DNA of 5,417 nucleotides from Clostridia bacterium (GCA_017409915.1 JAFQRU010000071.1:1-5417), one strand, 5' to 3'. Positions 1-5,401 are shown, counted from the first letter of the stretch. Made by a program: numbers and translations. Notes: a model not told the origin generated them from the letters alone.

Positions 1-428
1 AAGGCGTTTTAGCAGGATATCCTGTTGTTAACCTTAAAGCTACTCTCCTCGACGGCTCATACCATCCGGTTGACTCCTCTGAAATGGCATTTAAGACAGC
101 AGCATCCCTTGCATTTAAAGCAGGGCTTGAACAGGCTTCTCCGGTTCTCTTAGAGCCAATCGGTCACCTCAATGTAATCGTTCCTGATGGTTATACAGGC
201 GATATTATCGGGGATATCAATAAGAGACGGGGCCAGATGCTTGGTATGACTCCTCAGGGAGAAGGAATAACACTTATCGAAGGGGAAATTCCTGTTGCTG
301 AGATGTATTCTTATGCAAACGACCTTCGTTCATTAACACAAGGCAGAGGCGAATTTACCTTTGAATTTGAGCGTTATCAGGAAGCTCCTCAGAATGTTGC
401 CGAAAAGGTAATTGCTGAAAATAAATAG
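1..428 (+). CDS. fusA: Elongation factor G (EF-G-like paralogue), C-terminal part, 5' truncated
   Basis: The gene enters from the left edge; the first complete codon begins at position 3, and 141 residues are visible before TAG at 426-428. EF-G is a cytoplasmic translational GTPase acting in ribosome translocation and recycling; the GTPase domain lies outside the window. What is seen is the end of domain IV (DGSYHPVDSSEMAFK) and all of domain V (VLLEPI, GDIIGDINKRRGQMLGM, DLRSLTQGRGEFTFEF). These are strong EF-G signatures. Two points favour the second EF-G-like paralogue over the str-operon copy. The tail FERYQEAPQNVAEKVI and the GHLNVIVPDGY segment differ from the usual canonical wording. 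No tuf gene follows; a terminator does. The paralogue call is inference from recalled family sequences. The role of such second copies is less certain than that of canonical EF-G. Confidence 0.9.
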   Translation, partial: GVLAGYPVVNLKATLLDGSYHPVDSSEMAFKTAASLAFKAGLEQASPVLLEPIGHLNVIVPDGYTGDIIGDINKRRGQMLGMTPQGEGITLIEGEIPVAEMYSYANDLRSLTQGRGEFTFEFERYQEAPQNVAEKVIAENK

Positions 429-436
429 TTAAATTA

Positions 437-468
437 CTGACACCGCAAATGCGGTGTCAGTTTTTCTT
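437..468 (+). terminator. Intrinsic terminator of the EF-G gene
   Basis: Positions 437-446 pair perfectly with 451-460 (10 bp, CTGACACCGC with GCGGTGTCAG) around an AAAT tetraloop. The run TTTTTCTT follows at once (461-468). It begins 8 nt after the stop codon of the EF-G gene. A GC-containing perfect stem, a short loop and a T-tract make this a textbook Rho-independent terminator. Confidence 0.93.
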
Positions 469-495
469 GACAAAGAGTTATAAATGTTGTAATAT
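467..495 (+). promoter_or_regulatory. Sigma-A promoter of the pseudouridine synthase gene
   Basis: TTGACA (467-472, perfect -35) and TAATAT (490-495, five of six matches to TATAAT) are separated by exactly 17 bp. Transcription would start near 502, giving a leader of about 23 nt before ATG 525. The first two bases of the -35 are the last two T's of the preceding terminator, so the two elements share sequence. Confidence 0.85.
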
Positions 496-512
496 TTTTA
501 AAAACCGATTAA

Positions 513-519
513 GAAGTGA
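513..519 (+). promoter_or_regulatory. Ribosome binding site that decides the start at ATG 525
   Basis: GAAGTGA (513-519) resembles the 3' part of the consensus AAGGAGGTGA and lies 5 nt before ATG 525. It overlaps the alternative in-frame GTG at 516, which has no purine-rich Shine-Dalgarno element at a suitable distance. This favours ATG 525. The element is imperfect, so the choice is a preference and not certain. Confidence 0.55.
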
Positions 520-524
520 AGATA

Positions 525-1421
525 ATGAACAAAGCTATACTCAAATATATTGTCCCTGAAAAAGACGGCGGGAAAACAGTTGAAAAAATCTGCAAAACAA
601 GGCTTGATATTTCATCTAAGCTTTTCGTTTTTCTTAAATTAAATGGAAAATTAACTCTGAATGGGGAAATATGCAAAAGTATTGACATTGTAAGGGTTAA
701 CGATATCCTTGAAGTTGATATAACGGAAGAAGAAGCATCTTTAAATATAGTTCCAACTAACATTCCCATCGAAATTCTATATGAAGATGATTTTATTTTA
801 GTCGTAAATAAGACAAGAAATATGAGCGTTCATCCTTGTATGGGGGATTACGAAAACACTCTTGCAAACGCAATAACACATTATTGGGCGCAAAGAGAGG
901 AAAAACATAAATTCCACGCCGTAAACAGAATTGATAAGGATACCTCGGGGGTCTGCGTTATTGCAAAAAACCAGTTCGCCCACGGTGTTTTATCTTCTCA
1001 GATTAAAAACAAAAGCTTTAAGAGAAAATATATGGCGATTGTTCATGGAGTCATAAATCCTGACCACGGAACAATTGATATGCCTATAAAAAGGGAAAAA
1101 GAGAGTGTTATTAAACGCATAGTAGCGGAAGACGGGAAAGACGCTGTAACTGAGTATAAAACCGTTAAAAAGGGCGAAAAATATTCTTTGGTAGATATTG
1201 TCCTGCATACTGGAAGAACGCACCAGATAAGAGTTCATTTTTCTCATATAGGAAATCCGTTGCTTGGAGACTGGCTGTACGGCAGTGGCGATGAGGAGAG
1301 AGAACTGGCAAAAGGGCACCTGCTCCACGCCTATTATATTGAATTTTTTCATCCCGCCACAAAAGAAAAAATGCTTTTCAATTTACCACTACCTGACGAT
1401 ATGTCCCGAATTGACATTTAA
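525..1421 (+). CDS. RluA/RluD-family pseudouridine synthase
   Basis: Predicted cytoplasmic enzyme that isomerises specific uridines to pseudouridine, probably in 23S rRNA; target sites cannot be read from sequence. An S4-like RNA-binding segment occupies about residues 10-70 (DISSKLFVFLKLNGKLTLNGE). The RluA catalytic domain follows: YEDDFILVVNK, then the active-site motif NRIDKDTSG with the catalytic Asp at residue 137 (140 if GTG 516 is used). Further family blocks are KRKYMAIVHG, HTGRTHQIRVHF and NPLLGDWLYG, and the protein ends with HAYYIEFFHP. At 298 aa it has the usual family length and looks intact. The common His before the catalytic RLD is Asn here (VNRID), a variant I believe also occurs in intact relatives. 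The gene has its own promoter and no clear terminator before the HPr promoter. Several RluA paralogues exist in Firmicutes, so I give no symbol. Confidence 0.93.
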   Translation: MNKAILKYIVPEKDGGKTVEKICKTRLDISSKLFVFLKLNGKLTLNGEICKSIDIVRVNDILEVDITEEEASLNIVPTNIPIEILYEDDFILVVNKTRNMSVHPCMGDYENTLANAITHYWAQREEKHKFHAVNRIDKDTSGVCVIAKNQFAHGVLSSQIKNKSFKRKYMAIVHGVINPDHGTIDMPIKREKESVIKRIVAEDGKDAVTEYKTVKKGEKYSLVDIVLHTGRTHQIRVHFSHIGNPLLGDWLYGSGDEERELAKGHLLHAYYIEFFHPATKEKMLFNLPLPDDMSRIDI

Positions 1422-1457
1422 ATTGCCCTTTATGCAGTATAAAAATCAAAAAAACTG

Positions 1458-1486
1458 TTGACATATGAAGAAATTTAGGGTATTCT
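1458..1486 (+). promoter_or_regulatory. Sigma-A promoter of the HPr gene
   Basis: TTGACA (1458-1463, perfect) and TATTCT (1481-1486, four of six) are separated by 17 bp. The expected transcription start is near 1493, giving a leader of about 47 nt. That leader holds a weak 5-bp inverted repeat (1510-1514 with 1521-1525) and a strong AAAGGAGAGG ribosome binding site (1526-1535) just before ATG 1540. I saw no clear cre-like operator. Confidence 0.8.
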
Positions 1487-1539
1487 ATATATAAGTGTTT
1501 AACGAAGAGAAGCTCTAAAAAGCTTAAAGGAGAGGTAGT

Positions 1540-1800
1540 ATGTTTCTTAAAGAAGTAGTTGTTCAGAATCAGGTTGGCCTTCACGCCAGACCCGCAACTT
1601 TCTTCATTCAAAAGGCTAATGAATATAAATCAAGCATTTGGATTGAAAGAGATGAACGAAAAGCTAACGCAAAGAGCCTTTTGGGCGTTTTATCGTTAGG
1701 GGTTACAAAGGGAGTCAGCATTACGATTTCTGCAGATGGTCCTGATGAAGAAGAGGCAGTTAACAGCCTTATTGAACTCATTTCTTCTGATTTTTCTTAA
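1540..1800 (+). CDS. ptsH: HPr family phosphocarrier protein
   Basis: Small cytoplasmic phosphocarrier of the PEP:sugar phosphotransferase system, which accepts phosphate from enzyme I and passes it to sugar-specific EIIA domains. The 86-aa length is typical. The active-site block VGLHARPAT carries His15 (phosphorylated by enzyme I) and Arg17. The block KSLLGVLSLG carries Ser46, the target of HPr kinase/phosphorylase in Firmicutes. Both sites are intact, so a combined role in sugar uptake and CcpA-type carbon catabolite control is expected, and this is not a Crh-like protein lacking the histidine. Neither enzyme I nor hprK is in the window; the gene stands alone behind its own promoter with a hairpin after it. 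Other HPr homologues could exist in the genome, so ptsH as the main PTS copy is likely but not proven. Confidence 0.93.
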   Translation: MFLKEVVVQNQVGLHARPATFFIQKANEYKSSIWIERDERKANAKSLLGVLSLGVTKGVSITISADGPDEEEAVNSLIELISSDFS

Positions 1801-1815
1801 TATTGATTTTCCGTG

Positions 1816-1848
1816 TATGCCTTACAAATGTAAGGCATATTTTACTTT
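1816..1848 (+). terminator. Intrinsic terminator/attenuator between HPr and uvrC
   Basis: Positions 1816-1825 (TATGCCTTAC) pair perfectly with 1830-1839 (GTAAGGCATA), a 10-bp stem around an AAAT tetraloop. The tract TTTTACTTT (1840-1848) follows. The stem is AT-richer and the U-tract is interrupted, so it is weaker than the terminator at 437-468. The uvrC ribosome binding site AAGGAG (1849-1854) begins directly after the tract, leaving no room for a promoter between them. Partial termination that lowers uvrC relative to HPr is the likely outcome. Confidence 0.75.
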
Positions 1849-1862
1849 AAGGAGATTTAATT

Positions 1863-3722
1863 ATGGCATCGGCTAAAATTACTGAAAAACTGAAAAATCT
1901 GCCTTTAACTCCCGGAGTTTATCTAATGAAAGACTCTGATGGGGGTATTATTTATGTTGGGAAAAGCAAGGTTTTGAAAAATCGCGTAAGCCAGTATTTT
2001 CAAAAAACCGCAAACCACTCTCCTAAAACCGTTGCTATGATTGAAAAGATAGAAGATTTTGACTACATTTTAACCGATACCGAGGCCGAAGCTCTAGCTC
2101 TCGAATGTAATTTAATCAAAAAATATCGCCCTAAATATAATATTTTGTTAAAAGACGATAAGCAATTCCCATATATAAAAATTACCATGAACGAGGATTA
2201 TCCGCGAATTATAATGACCCGACGGGTTGTAAAGGACGGAAGCCTTTATTTTGGACCATATATGAGTGGTTTTATGGTAAGGGACACCCTTGATGTTATC
2301 AAAAAGATTTTTATGGTAAGAAGCTGTAAAAAGGTTCTTCCGAGAGATATTGGAAAAGAGAGACCATGTCTGTTGCATCATCTTAAACAGTGTAGCGCAC
2401 CTTGCGCAAATCTTATATCGAAGGACGAATACAGGGAAACATTCAGCAGGATAGAAGATGTTTTAAAAGGTAATTATAAAGAGATTTTAAGCCTTTTAGA
2501 AGAGAAAATGCAAAAAGCCTCAGAGAATATGGAATATGAAAAGGCGGCGTCCTATCGCGATAAAATTAAAAGCATCACAGCTCTTAGTGAAAAACAAAAG
2601 ATAAGCTCTGCAAAAGAGAATTCAAGGGATGTTTTTGGTATTTATTTAAGCGATGCAGAGAGTTGCATTCAAATCTTTTATATCAGAGAAGGAAAGGTTA
2701 TCGGCACTGAAAACTTTGTTTTTGAAAGAAATAATAACACCCCGAAAGAAATTATAGAGGCGTTTATCAAGCAGTTTTATTATGCGTCTACCAATTTACC
2801 AAAAGAGATTATAATCCCAGAGGAATTTGACGAAATGGAAGATGTTGAAAACTGGCTCAGCAAAAATTCCGGCCACAGAGTTCATTTGATTGTTCCAAAA
2901 CGGGGAGAAAAGCTTCGTCTTTTAGAAATGGTCTCTAAAAATGCCGAGGAATCTTATAAGATCCATAAATTCAAGCGCGACAAAGAAAACTCTGACGGGA
3001 ACAGAATCTTATCTGAACTTCATAGTCTTTTAAAATTAGGTGCTATTCCTTATAGAATTGAAAGCTATGATATATCAAATATTTCAGGGAGCGACAGTGT
3101 TGGCGCTCAGATTGTTTACCAAAACGCCAAGCCGTTACGAAAAGCATATAGAAAATTTAACATAAAAACAGTTGAAGGGGCGGACGACTATAAGAGTATG
3201 CAAGAAGTTATCCAAAGACGCTTTTTAGAAGCATACAAAGAGGAAGAAGCGCTTGCAACAGGCGAACTTATCAAAGGAAAAGAGAAGTTTTTGCCACTTC
3301 CTGACCTGATTCTCCTTGATGGCGGCAAAGGTCATGTCACCTCAGTCAAAGAGGTTTTAAAAGATTTAAACGAAGAAATTCCCGTATTTGGTATTGTCAA
3401 AAACGATAAACACCAAACCAGAGGATTAGCAGATGAAAAAGAAGAAATTTTACTTCAAAAAGATGGGGAGTTATTTAAGTTTCTGGCTTGTATGCAGGAT
3501 GAGGTTCACGATTTTGCAATAAGAACCTTCCGGAACAAACACGAAAAAAGTCTGTCAAAATCTGTTCTTGAGAACATTTCGGGAATTGGTCCGCAAAAGA
3601 GGAAGAAGCTTCTTATGTATTTTAAAAGCGTGAATAAAATAAAAGATGCGGATTTAAGCACTCTCCAAATGGTTTTGGATAAAAAATCTGCTATGCAGGT
3701 TTATAATTATTTTCATAGATAA
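1863..3722 (+). CDS. uvrC: Excinuclease ABC subunit UvrC
   Basis: Nuclease subunit of the UvrABC nucleotide excision repair system; it binds UvrB at damaged DNA and incises on both sides of the lesion. The N-terminal GIY-YIG nuclease (about 12-95) has GVY at 18-20, YVG at 31-33, Arg41 and the catalytic Glu81 (ALECNLIKK); Y31, R41 and E81 correspond to Y29, R39 and E76 of Thermotoga UvrC. Cys155, Cys169, Cys177 and Cys181 match the spacing of the UvrC iron-sulfur cluster ligands. A UVR helical hairpin for UvrB contact lies at about 205-240. The RNase H-like second nuclease has Asp403 (SYDISN), Asp486 (LLDGGKGHV) and His549 (DEVHDFA). A C-terminal helix-hairpin-helix (ISGIGPQKRKKLL, from about 572) binds DNA. 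At 619 aa it is full length with no missing catalytic residue. ATG 1863 has AAGGAG 8 nt upstream. Expression probably depends on read-through from the HPr promoter. Confidence 0.98.
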   Translation: MASAKITEKLKNLPLTPGVYLMKDSDGGIIYVGKSKVLKNRVSQYFQKTANHSPKTVAMIEKIEDFDYILTDTEAEALALECNLIKKYRPKYNILLKDDKQFPYIKITMNEDYPRIIMTRRVVKDGSLYFGPYMSGFMVRDTLDVIKKIFMVRSCKKVLPRDIGKERPCLLHHLKQCSAPCANLISKDEYRETFSRIEDVLKGNYKEILSLLEEKMQKASENMEYEKAASYRDKIKSITALSEKQKISSAKENSRDVFGIYLSDAESCIQIFYIREGKVIGTENFVFERNNNTPKEIIEAFIKQFYYASTNLPKEIIIPEEFDEMEDVENWLSKNSGHRVHLIVPKRGEKLRLLEMVSKNAEESYKIHKFKRDKENSDGNRILSELHSLLKLGAIPYRIESYDISNISGSDSVGAQIVYQNAKPLRKAYRKFNIKTVEGADDYKSMQEVIQRRFLEAYKEEEALATGELIKGKEKFLPLPDLILLDGGKGHVTSVKEVLKDLNEEIPVFGIVKNDKHQTRGLADEKEEILLQKDGELFKFLACMQDEVHDFAIRTFRNKHEKSLSKSVLENISGIGPQKRKKLLMYFKSVNKIKDADLSTLQMVLDKKSAMQVYNYFHR

Positions 3723-3744
3723 GGGTCCAAAGAGTTATATTCAT

Positions 3745-3792
3745 AATAAAAATTCGTGCAACGGCTTTTCTTTTGAAAAAACGCTGCACGAA
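3745..3792 (-). terminator. Hairpin 1 after uvrC, terminator-like on the minus strand
   Basis: TTCGTGCA (3753-3760) pairs with TGCACGAA (3785-3792). Inside, 3762-3763 pair with 3782-3783 and TTTTC (3766-3770) with GAAAA (3775-3779), leaving a four-base loop. On the + strand no U-run follows, so it is a poor terminator for uvrC. On the minus strand the hairpin is followed by TTTTTATT (complement of 3745-3752), and the only mismatch in the lower stem (A3761/C3784) becomes a U-G wobble. It may still mark or protect the uvrC 3' end as a bidirectional structure. Confidence 0.5.
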
Positions 3793-3805
3793 CAATTTAT
3801 ATAAA

Positions 3806-3837
3806 CAACCTGGATATTTTAAATATATCCCGGGTTG
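3806..3837. other. Hairpin 2 in the spacer after uvrC
   Basis: CAACCTGG (3806-3813) pairs with CCGGGTTG (3830-3837), with one T-G wobble. ATAT (3814-3817) then pairs with ATAT (3825-3828) across a single bulged C3829. The T-G pair makes the + strand RNA slightly more stable than the minus strand, where it becomes an A-C mismatch. No U-tract follows on the + strand. It could be part of the uvrC 3' UTR, the leader of the next gene, or a minus-strand RNA. Confidence 0.5.
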
Positions 3838-3840
3838 ATA

Positions 3841-3860
3841 GCTTATAGTTTATTATAAGC
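3841..3860. other. Hairpin 3 / 7-bp inverted repeat before the DUF6873-like gene
   Basis: GCTTATA (3841-3847) and TATAAGC (3854-3860) form a perfect 7-bp inverted repeat around GTTTAT. It lies 10 bp upstream of the TATAAT at 3870-3875, where a repressor or activator could bind as a dimer. It also contains the minus-strand TATAAT. Whether it acts as DNA operator or RNA stem cannot be told from sequence. Confidence 0.35.
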
Positions 3861-3875
3861 AAAGAAAATTATAAT
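3847..3875 (+). promoter_or_regulatory. Weak candidate promoter of the DUF6873-like gene
   Basis: A perfect -10 hexamer TATAAT lies at 3870-3875. The matching -35 position (AGTTTA, 3847-3852, 17-bp spacing) is poor and there is no extended -10 TG, so activation or read-through from uvrC may be needed. A start near 3882 would put the leader directly on the ribosome binding site AAAGGTGA (3884-3891), which precedes ATG 3896. Confidence 0.35.
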
Positions 3876-3895
3876 GTTACAAAAAAGGTGAAAAA

Positions 3896-4591
3896 ATGCC
3901 ATTTATTATTGATAGAAATATGAGGCAGAGTTGTATTGATTATCTTAGAAAAATTGACTCTGAAATATATTTTTCGCAAAATTATGATAAAATATACTTT
4001 CCGGTTAACACTCATCCGGATATTCAAATCCATTTTGTTGATTTCCGAACTGCTTTTGTTCCGCCGGAACTCTTTGATTATTACAAAAACACTTTGCCTT
4101 CCTTTATAGATTTAAAAGAAGGCGCGCGATCTTTGTGTGGTACATATCCGGGGGATGTTGCATACAATGTAGCTAGAATTGGAAAATGTGTCATTTTAAA
4201 TAAAAAGACCGTTGATGAAAATATACTTAATTATTATACTGAAAAAGGTTTTACAATAATAAATGTAAAACAGGGTTATACAAAGTGCAACATTTGTACC
4301 GATGGCAAGGTTGCCGTTACGGAAGATGAAGGAATTTACTCTGCGTTAATAGAAAACGGCATAAAAACTTTAAAAATTCCTGCCGGAAGCGTCCGTCTTA
4401 AAGGTTTTGATTACGGCTTCATCGGCGGGGCGAGCGGAAGCTTTAAGGATAAAATTCTCCTTTGTGGAGAAATAAAAGATAAAGAAATATTTAATCAGAT
4501 AAAAAACTTCTTTAAAACGAATAATACGGAAATTATTGTAATTGATAAGGAAGAATTAACCGATTACGGAAGTATACTTTATTTTGAATAA
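3896..4591 (+). CDS. DUF6873-like protein (GME/pentein-like fold), function unknown
   Basis: A 231-aa soluble protein with no signal peptide or membrane segment. From memory of clostridial proteins it resembles the DUF6873 GME-fold family, related in fold to guanidino-group-modifying enzymes; this assignment is moderate. Visible family-like blocks are TYPGDVAYNVARIGK (83-97), GYTKCNICTDGKVAVTEDEG (127-146) and GFIGGASGS (174-182). The first two blocks align without gaps as an internal repeat (Gly86/Gly127, Asn91/Asn132, Gly96-Lys97/Gly137-Lys138), as expected of a pentein-type propeller. Cysteines at 81, 131 and 134 include a CxxC pair. The third block has GGAS where many pentein enzymes carry a GG-associated catalytic Cys or His segment, so catalysis is unproven. 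It lies between uvrC and ytxC, with ATG 3896 behind an AAAGGTGA ribosome binding site. Substrate and pathway are unknown. Confidence 0.8.
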   Translation: MPFIIDRNMRQSCIDYLRKIDSEIYFSQNYDKIYFPVNTHPDIQIHFVDFRTAFVPPELFDYYKNTLPSFIDLKEGARSLCGTYPGDVAYNVARIGKCVILNKKTVDENILNYYTEKGFTIINVKQGYTKCNICTDGKVAVTEDEGIYSALIENGIKTLKIPAGSVRLKGFDYGFIGGASGSFKDKILLCGEIKDKEIFNQIKNFFKTNNTEIIVIDKEELTDYGSILYFE

Positions 4592-4614
4592 TTTTTTACT
4601 GTGAAGTAATACTA
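4584..4614 (+). promoter_or_regulatory. Candidate ytxC promoter: sigma-G-like, overlapping a weak sigma-A-like promoter
   Basis: TGAATA (4585-4590) followed after 17 bp by AATACTA (4608-4614) matches the B. subtilis sigma-G pattern TGNATA / CATACTA except for the first -10 base. The same DNA can be read as a weak sigma-A promoter, TTGAAT (4584-4589), 17 bp, TAATAC (4607-4612). The -35 overlaps the stop codon of the upstream gene. A start near 4621 would leave a short leader before the GGAGGTG ribosome binding site (4629-4635). No terminator separates the two genes, so read-through is also possible. Confidence 0.4.
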
Positions 4615-4646
4615 TTCTATATACTTTCGGAGGTGCTATTTTTCAT

Positions 4647-5387
4647 ATGATTGAACATAAAATTGACGACATAAGAATATATAACACTTCCAAAATTTTT
4701 GATAATATTAAGAAGGAAGAAATCGGGGATATTGTTGCAGAATGGGTAGTTGATAATCTTGAAAAGGATTTGGTAACCGAAATATTCGAGAAGAACTATG
4801 AAGGATTTTCGAACACCGATAAGAAGATTATCCTTGTAAGAACAAATGACCGTTTAAGTGCAAGCAGAAGGCAACGCTTTTATGCTGTAAAAACTGCAAC
4901 AGACGAATATTTAAAGGAAAATAAAAACCTTAATGTAATAGGCTTTACAAGATTTCGCCTGCAAAACTATAAAGAATATCTCAAAAACACAATCGATGAT
5001 ACAATAGAAAAATATCTTGTTGAAAAAGAATACAAGGAATTTATAAATCTTATAAAAGAATATCTTGTATATCAGGATAGTTTTATTAATATCTTAAATG
5101 TTTTTACAGAACGCAACAAGTACGTTTATATGGATGAGAAAGGCGAAGACATAACCGCTCGGCTGGAAGATACCTTTATTGTAGATGACAATCTAAGCGA
5201 GAGCGACAAACTCCTTACGATTTTAATTTTATGCAATCCTAAGAAAATAAACTGGCACAATCCTAACAAAGGAGAAAATAAAGATCTTATAAAAACCGTA
5301 ATATCAATATTTGGCGGAAGGGTTAAATTTCATAAAAATTGTGAACCTTTCGCAGTATTCGACAGCAATAGACTTGACAATTTGTGA
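4647..5387 (+). CDS. ytxC: Putative sporulation protein YtxC
   Basis: A 246-aa protein of the YtxC family, associated with sporulation in Bacilli and Clostridia; its biochemical role is not established. Recognition rests on the central and C-terminal blocks: NVIGFTRFRLQNYKEYL (97-112), a charged helical stretch with VEKEYKEFINLIKEYLVYQD (125-144), YVYMDEKGEDIT (159-170) and DKLLTILILCNPKKINWHN (187-205), followed by VISIFGGRVKF. It looks cytoplasmic: no signal peptide or membrane segment is seen, and a run of amphipathic helix around 106-145 is likely. It is somewhat shorter than the Bacillus protein as I recall it, but the family core is complete. ATG 4647 is the only sensible start; its ribosome binding site GGAGGTG is strong but 11 nt away, longer than usual. 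A sigma-G-like promoter upstream would agree with a sporulation role. Confidence 0.85.
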   Translation: MIEHKIDDIRIYNTSKIFDNIKKEEIGDIVAEWVVDNLEKDLVTEIFEKNYEGFSNTDKKIILVRTNDRLSASRRQRFYAVKTATDEYLKENKNLNVIGFTRFRLQNYKEYLKNTIDDTIEKYLVEKEYKEFINLIKEYLVYQDSFINILNVFTERNKYVYMDEKGEDITARLEDTFIVDDNLSESDKLLTILILCNPKKINWHNPNKGENKDLIKTVISIFGGRVKFHKNCEPFAVFDSNRLDNL

Positions 5388-5401
5388 AAATATAGTATAA
5401 T
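5374..5401 (+). promoter_or_regulatory. Consensus sigma-A promoter reading out of the window
   Basis: TTGACA (5374-5379) and TATAAT (5396-5401) are both perfect hexamers, separated by 16 bp. The -35 lies inside the last codons of ytxC and the -10 lies 9 nt past its stop. Transcription would start near 5408, so the product lies beyond the window. In relatives ytxC is often close to thrS, which makes thrS or its leader a reasonable guess only. Confidence 0.75.

Larger units (their letters stand above)
3745..3845 (-). ncRNA. Candidate minus-strand small RNA in the uvrC-DUF6873 spacer
   Basis: On the minus strand a perfect TATAAT lies at 3857-3852. A weak -35 (GTAACA, complement of 3875-3880, four of six matches) sits 17 bp upstream. 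A start near 3845 would give an RNA of roughly 100 nt containing the 3806-3837 hairpin and ending at the 3753-3792 hairpin plus U-tract. It has no evident reading frame. This is inference from promoter-like and terminator-like elements only; AT-rich spacers often contain TATAAT by chance. Confidence 0.2.

Noticed and set aside
509..769. Minus-strand open frame of 86 codons with a hydrophobic-looking translation
   Set aside because: Antisense shadow of the N-terminal S4 region of the pseudouridine synthase. The hydrophobic residues come from reading the complement of A/G-rich codons.
990..1352. Minus-strand open frame of 120 codons opposite the pseudouridine synthase
   Set aside because: It lies wholly antisense to a clearly conserved coding sequence, its translation resembles no family I know, and no ribosome binding site or promoter stands out.
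1422..1457. Terminator for the pseudouridine synthase gene
   Set aside because: No inverted repeat followed by a T-tract is present. The segment is merely A-rich, so transcripts may read through into HPr.
1378..1611. Minus-strand open frame of 77 codons spanning the HPr promoter
   Set aside because: It overlaps the end of one conserved gene, a good promoter and the start of HPr, with no supporting signals of its own.
1772..1803. Possible internal uvrC promoter TTGAAC ... TAATAT
   Set aside because: The spacing is 20 bp and the intervening frames give no better -10, so it does not meet a reasonable sigma-A standard.
4560..4600. Possible terminator after the DUF6873-like gene (AAGTATACTT palindrome and TTTTTT run)
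   Set aside because: The palindrome has no loop bases and is AT-rich, and it is separated from the T-run by about 15 nt, so it would not form an intrinsic terminator.
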